From Oxalobacteraceae bacterium (GTDB lineage Bacteria > Pseudomonadota > Gammaproteobacteria > Burkholderiales > Burkholderiaceae_D): 32,035 nucleotides of DNA. The stretch lies in contig JAUYNR010000010.1 of NCBI GenBank assembly GCA_030698225.1, positions 1 through 32,035 of the forward strand, read 5' to 3'. The position numbers were made by a program, and so were the translations under genes. Each line of letters opens with the position of its first letter. Within the stretch, counting starts at the first letter, position 1. A model generated the notes under the pieces. That model was not told where the DNA came from, ran no database searches, and was given only the letters and a program-made list of their open reading frames with translations. This document shows positions 31,922 through 32,035 of this stretch, piece by piece.

Positions 31922-32035
31922 TTATGTGATGTTTGGACTGATTACATAGTTCCATTCGCCATGAAAGGCATCCCGGTCTATGCGGATCGTCGAGAATTCC
32001 TGATCGCTCACTTTGATGCCCTTCTGATAAAGGTT
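31922..32035 (-). mobile_element. 3' end of an ISAzo13-like transposase, cut by window edge
   Basis: Reading minus from the window end gives NLYQKGIKVSDQEFSTIRID then RDAFHGEWNYVISPNIT and TAA at 31922-31924. The YxKGIKVSDxE...RDxFHGEWNYxI pattern is the C-terminus I associate with ISAzo13-family transposases. Only 37 codons are inside the window, so completeness cannot be judged. Confidence 0.6.

Noticed and set aside
1..32035. CRISPR array, rRNA or complete tRNA genes
   Set aside because: No evenly spaced direct repeats and no rRNA or full cloverleaf sequence were seen; only a partial tRNA-like segment at 16455-16483.

Overview
The window reads as a chromosomal segment of a GC-rich betaproteobacterium, most likely Burkholderiales near the Oxalobacteraceae. 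This rests on the gene families seen (ProQ/FinO, DUF3079, DUF2058, split opgGH and opgD, CaiB-type CoA-transferase) and on GC-rich codon use; no rRNA or complete tRNA is present to fix the taxon. It looks like ordinary housekeeping and accessory chromosome with scars of mobile DNA. There is a dyad repeat near the left edge, an EAL-domain pseudogene, a tRNA-like 3' remnant, a broken toxin-antitoxin region, and the 3' end of a transposase at the right edge.

Layout. 305-3087 (minus): a diguanylate cyclase, a ProQ/FinO RNA-binding protein and a LysR regulator. 3205-5466 (plus): an operon divergent from lysR with a VOC-fold metalloenzyme, a fumarylacetoacetase-family hydrolase and a maleylacetoacetate-isomerase-like GST. 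It looks like the lower part of a homogentisate/gentisate-type route with no classical cupin-fold dioxygenase in view. 5604-8448 (plus): an ArsR repressor, an old-yellow-enzyme alkene reductase and a CaiB/BaiF CoA-transferase; the regulator's promoter and the CoA-transferase promoter share a 10-bp operator-like word. 8572-12698 (minus): opgG-opgH for osmoregulated periplasmic glucans, with opgD separate at 16698-18293 (plus).

13159-19537 holds a universal stress protein, an EAL remnant, an orphan ABC ATPase with a strong near-leaderless promoter, a short-chain dehydrogenase, a DUF3079 protein, opgD, a small unknown protein and an AlkA-type DNA glycosylase. 19878-22559 pairs a leucine-dehydrogenase-type enzyme with a sodium:amino-acid symporter, suggesting uptake and oxidative deamination of amino acids. 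An unknown protein and a DUF2058 protein follow.

24247-28249 (minus) is an amino-acid catabolic operon: AGCS Na+/alanine-type symporter, aspartase, then type I asparaginase overlapping aspartase by 4 bp. A 25-codon upstream reading frame overlaps the symporter start, and an XRE-family regulator is divergent across a 39-bp nested dyad. 29372-30531 carries a beheaded Phd/YefM-like antitoxin start, then a winged-helix nucleotidyltransferase with a predicted leaderless promoter, then a HEPN gene broken by a frameshift. The window closes with a 2-keto-4-pentenoate hydratase-family enzyme and the edge of an ISAzo13-like transposase.

The observations I consider most worth checking are the VOC-FAH-MaiA operon as a possible VOC-dependent ring-cleavage pathway, the shared ArsR operator, the AGCS leader frame with its nested dyad, and the leaderless nucleotidyltransferase promoter beside the broken toxin-antitoxin remnants. 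All functional statements come from reading the sequence and recalling families; no database search was run.
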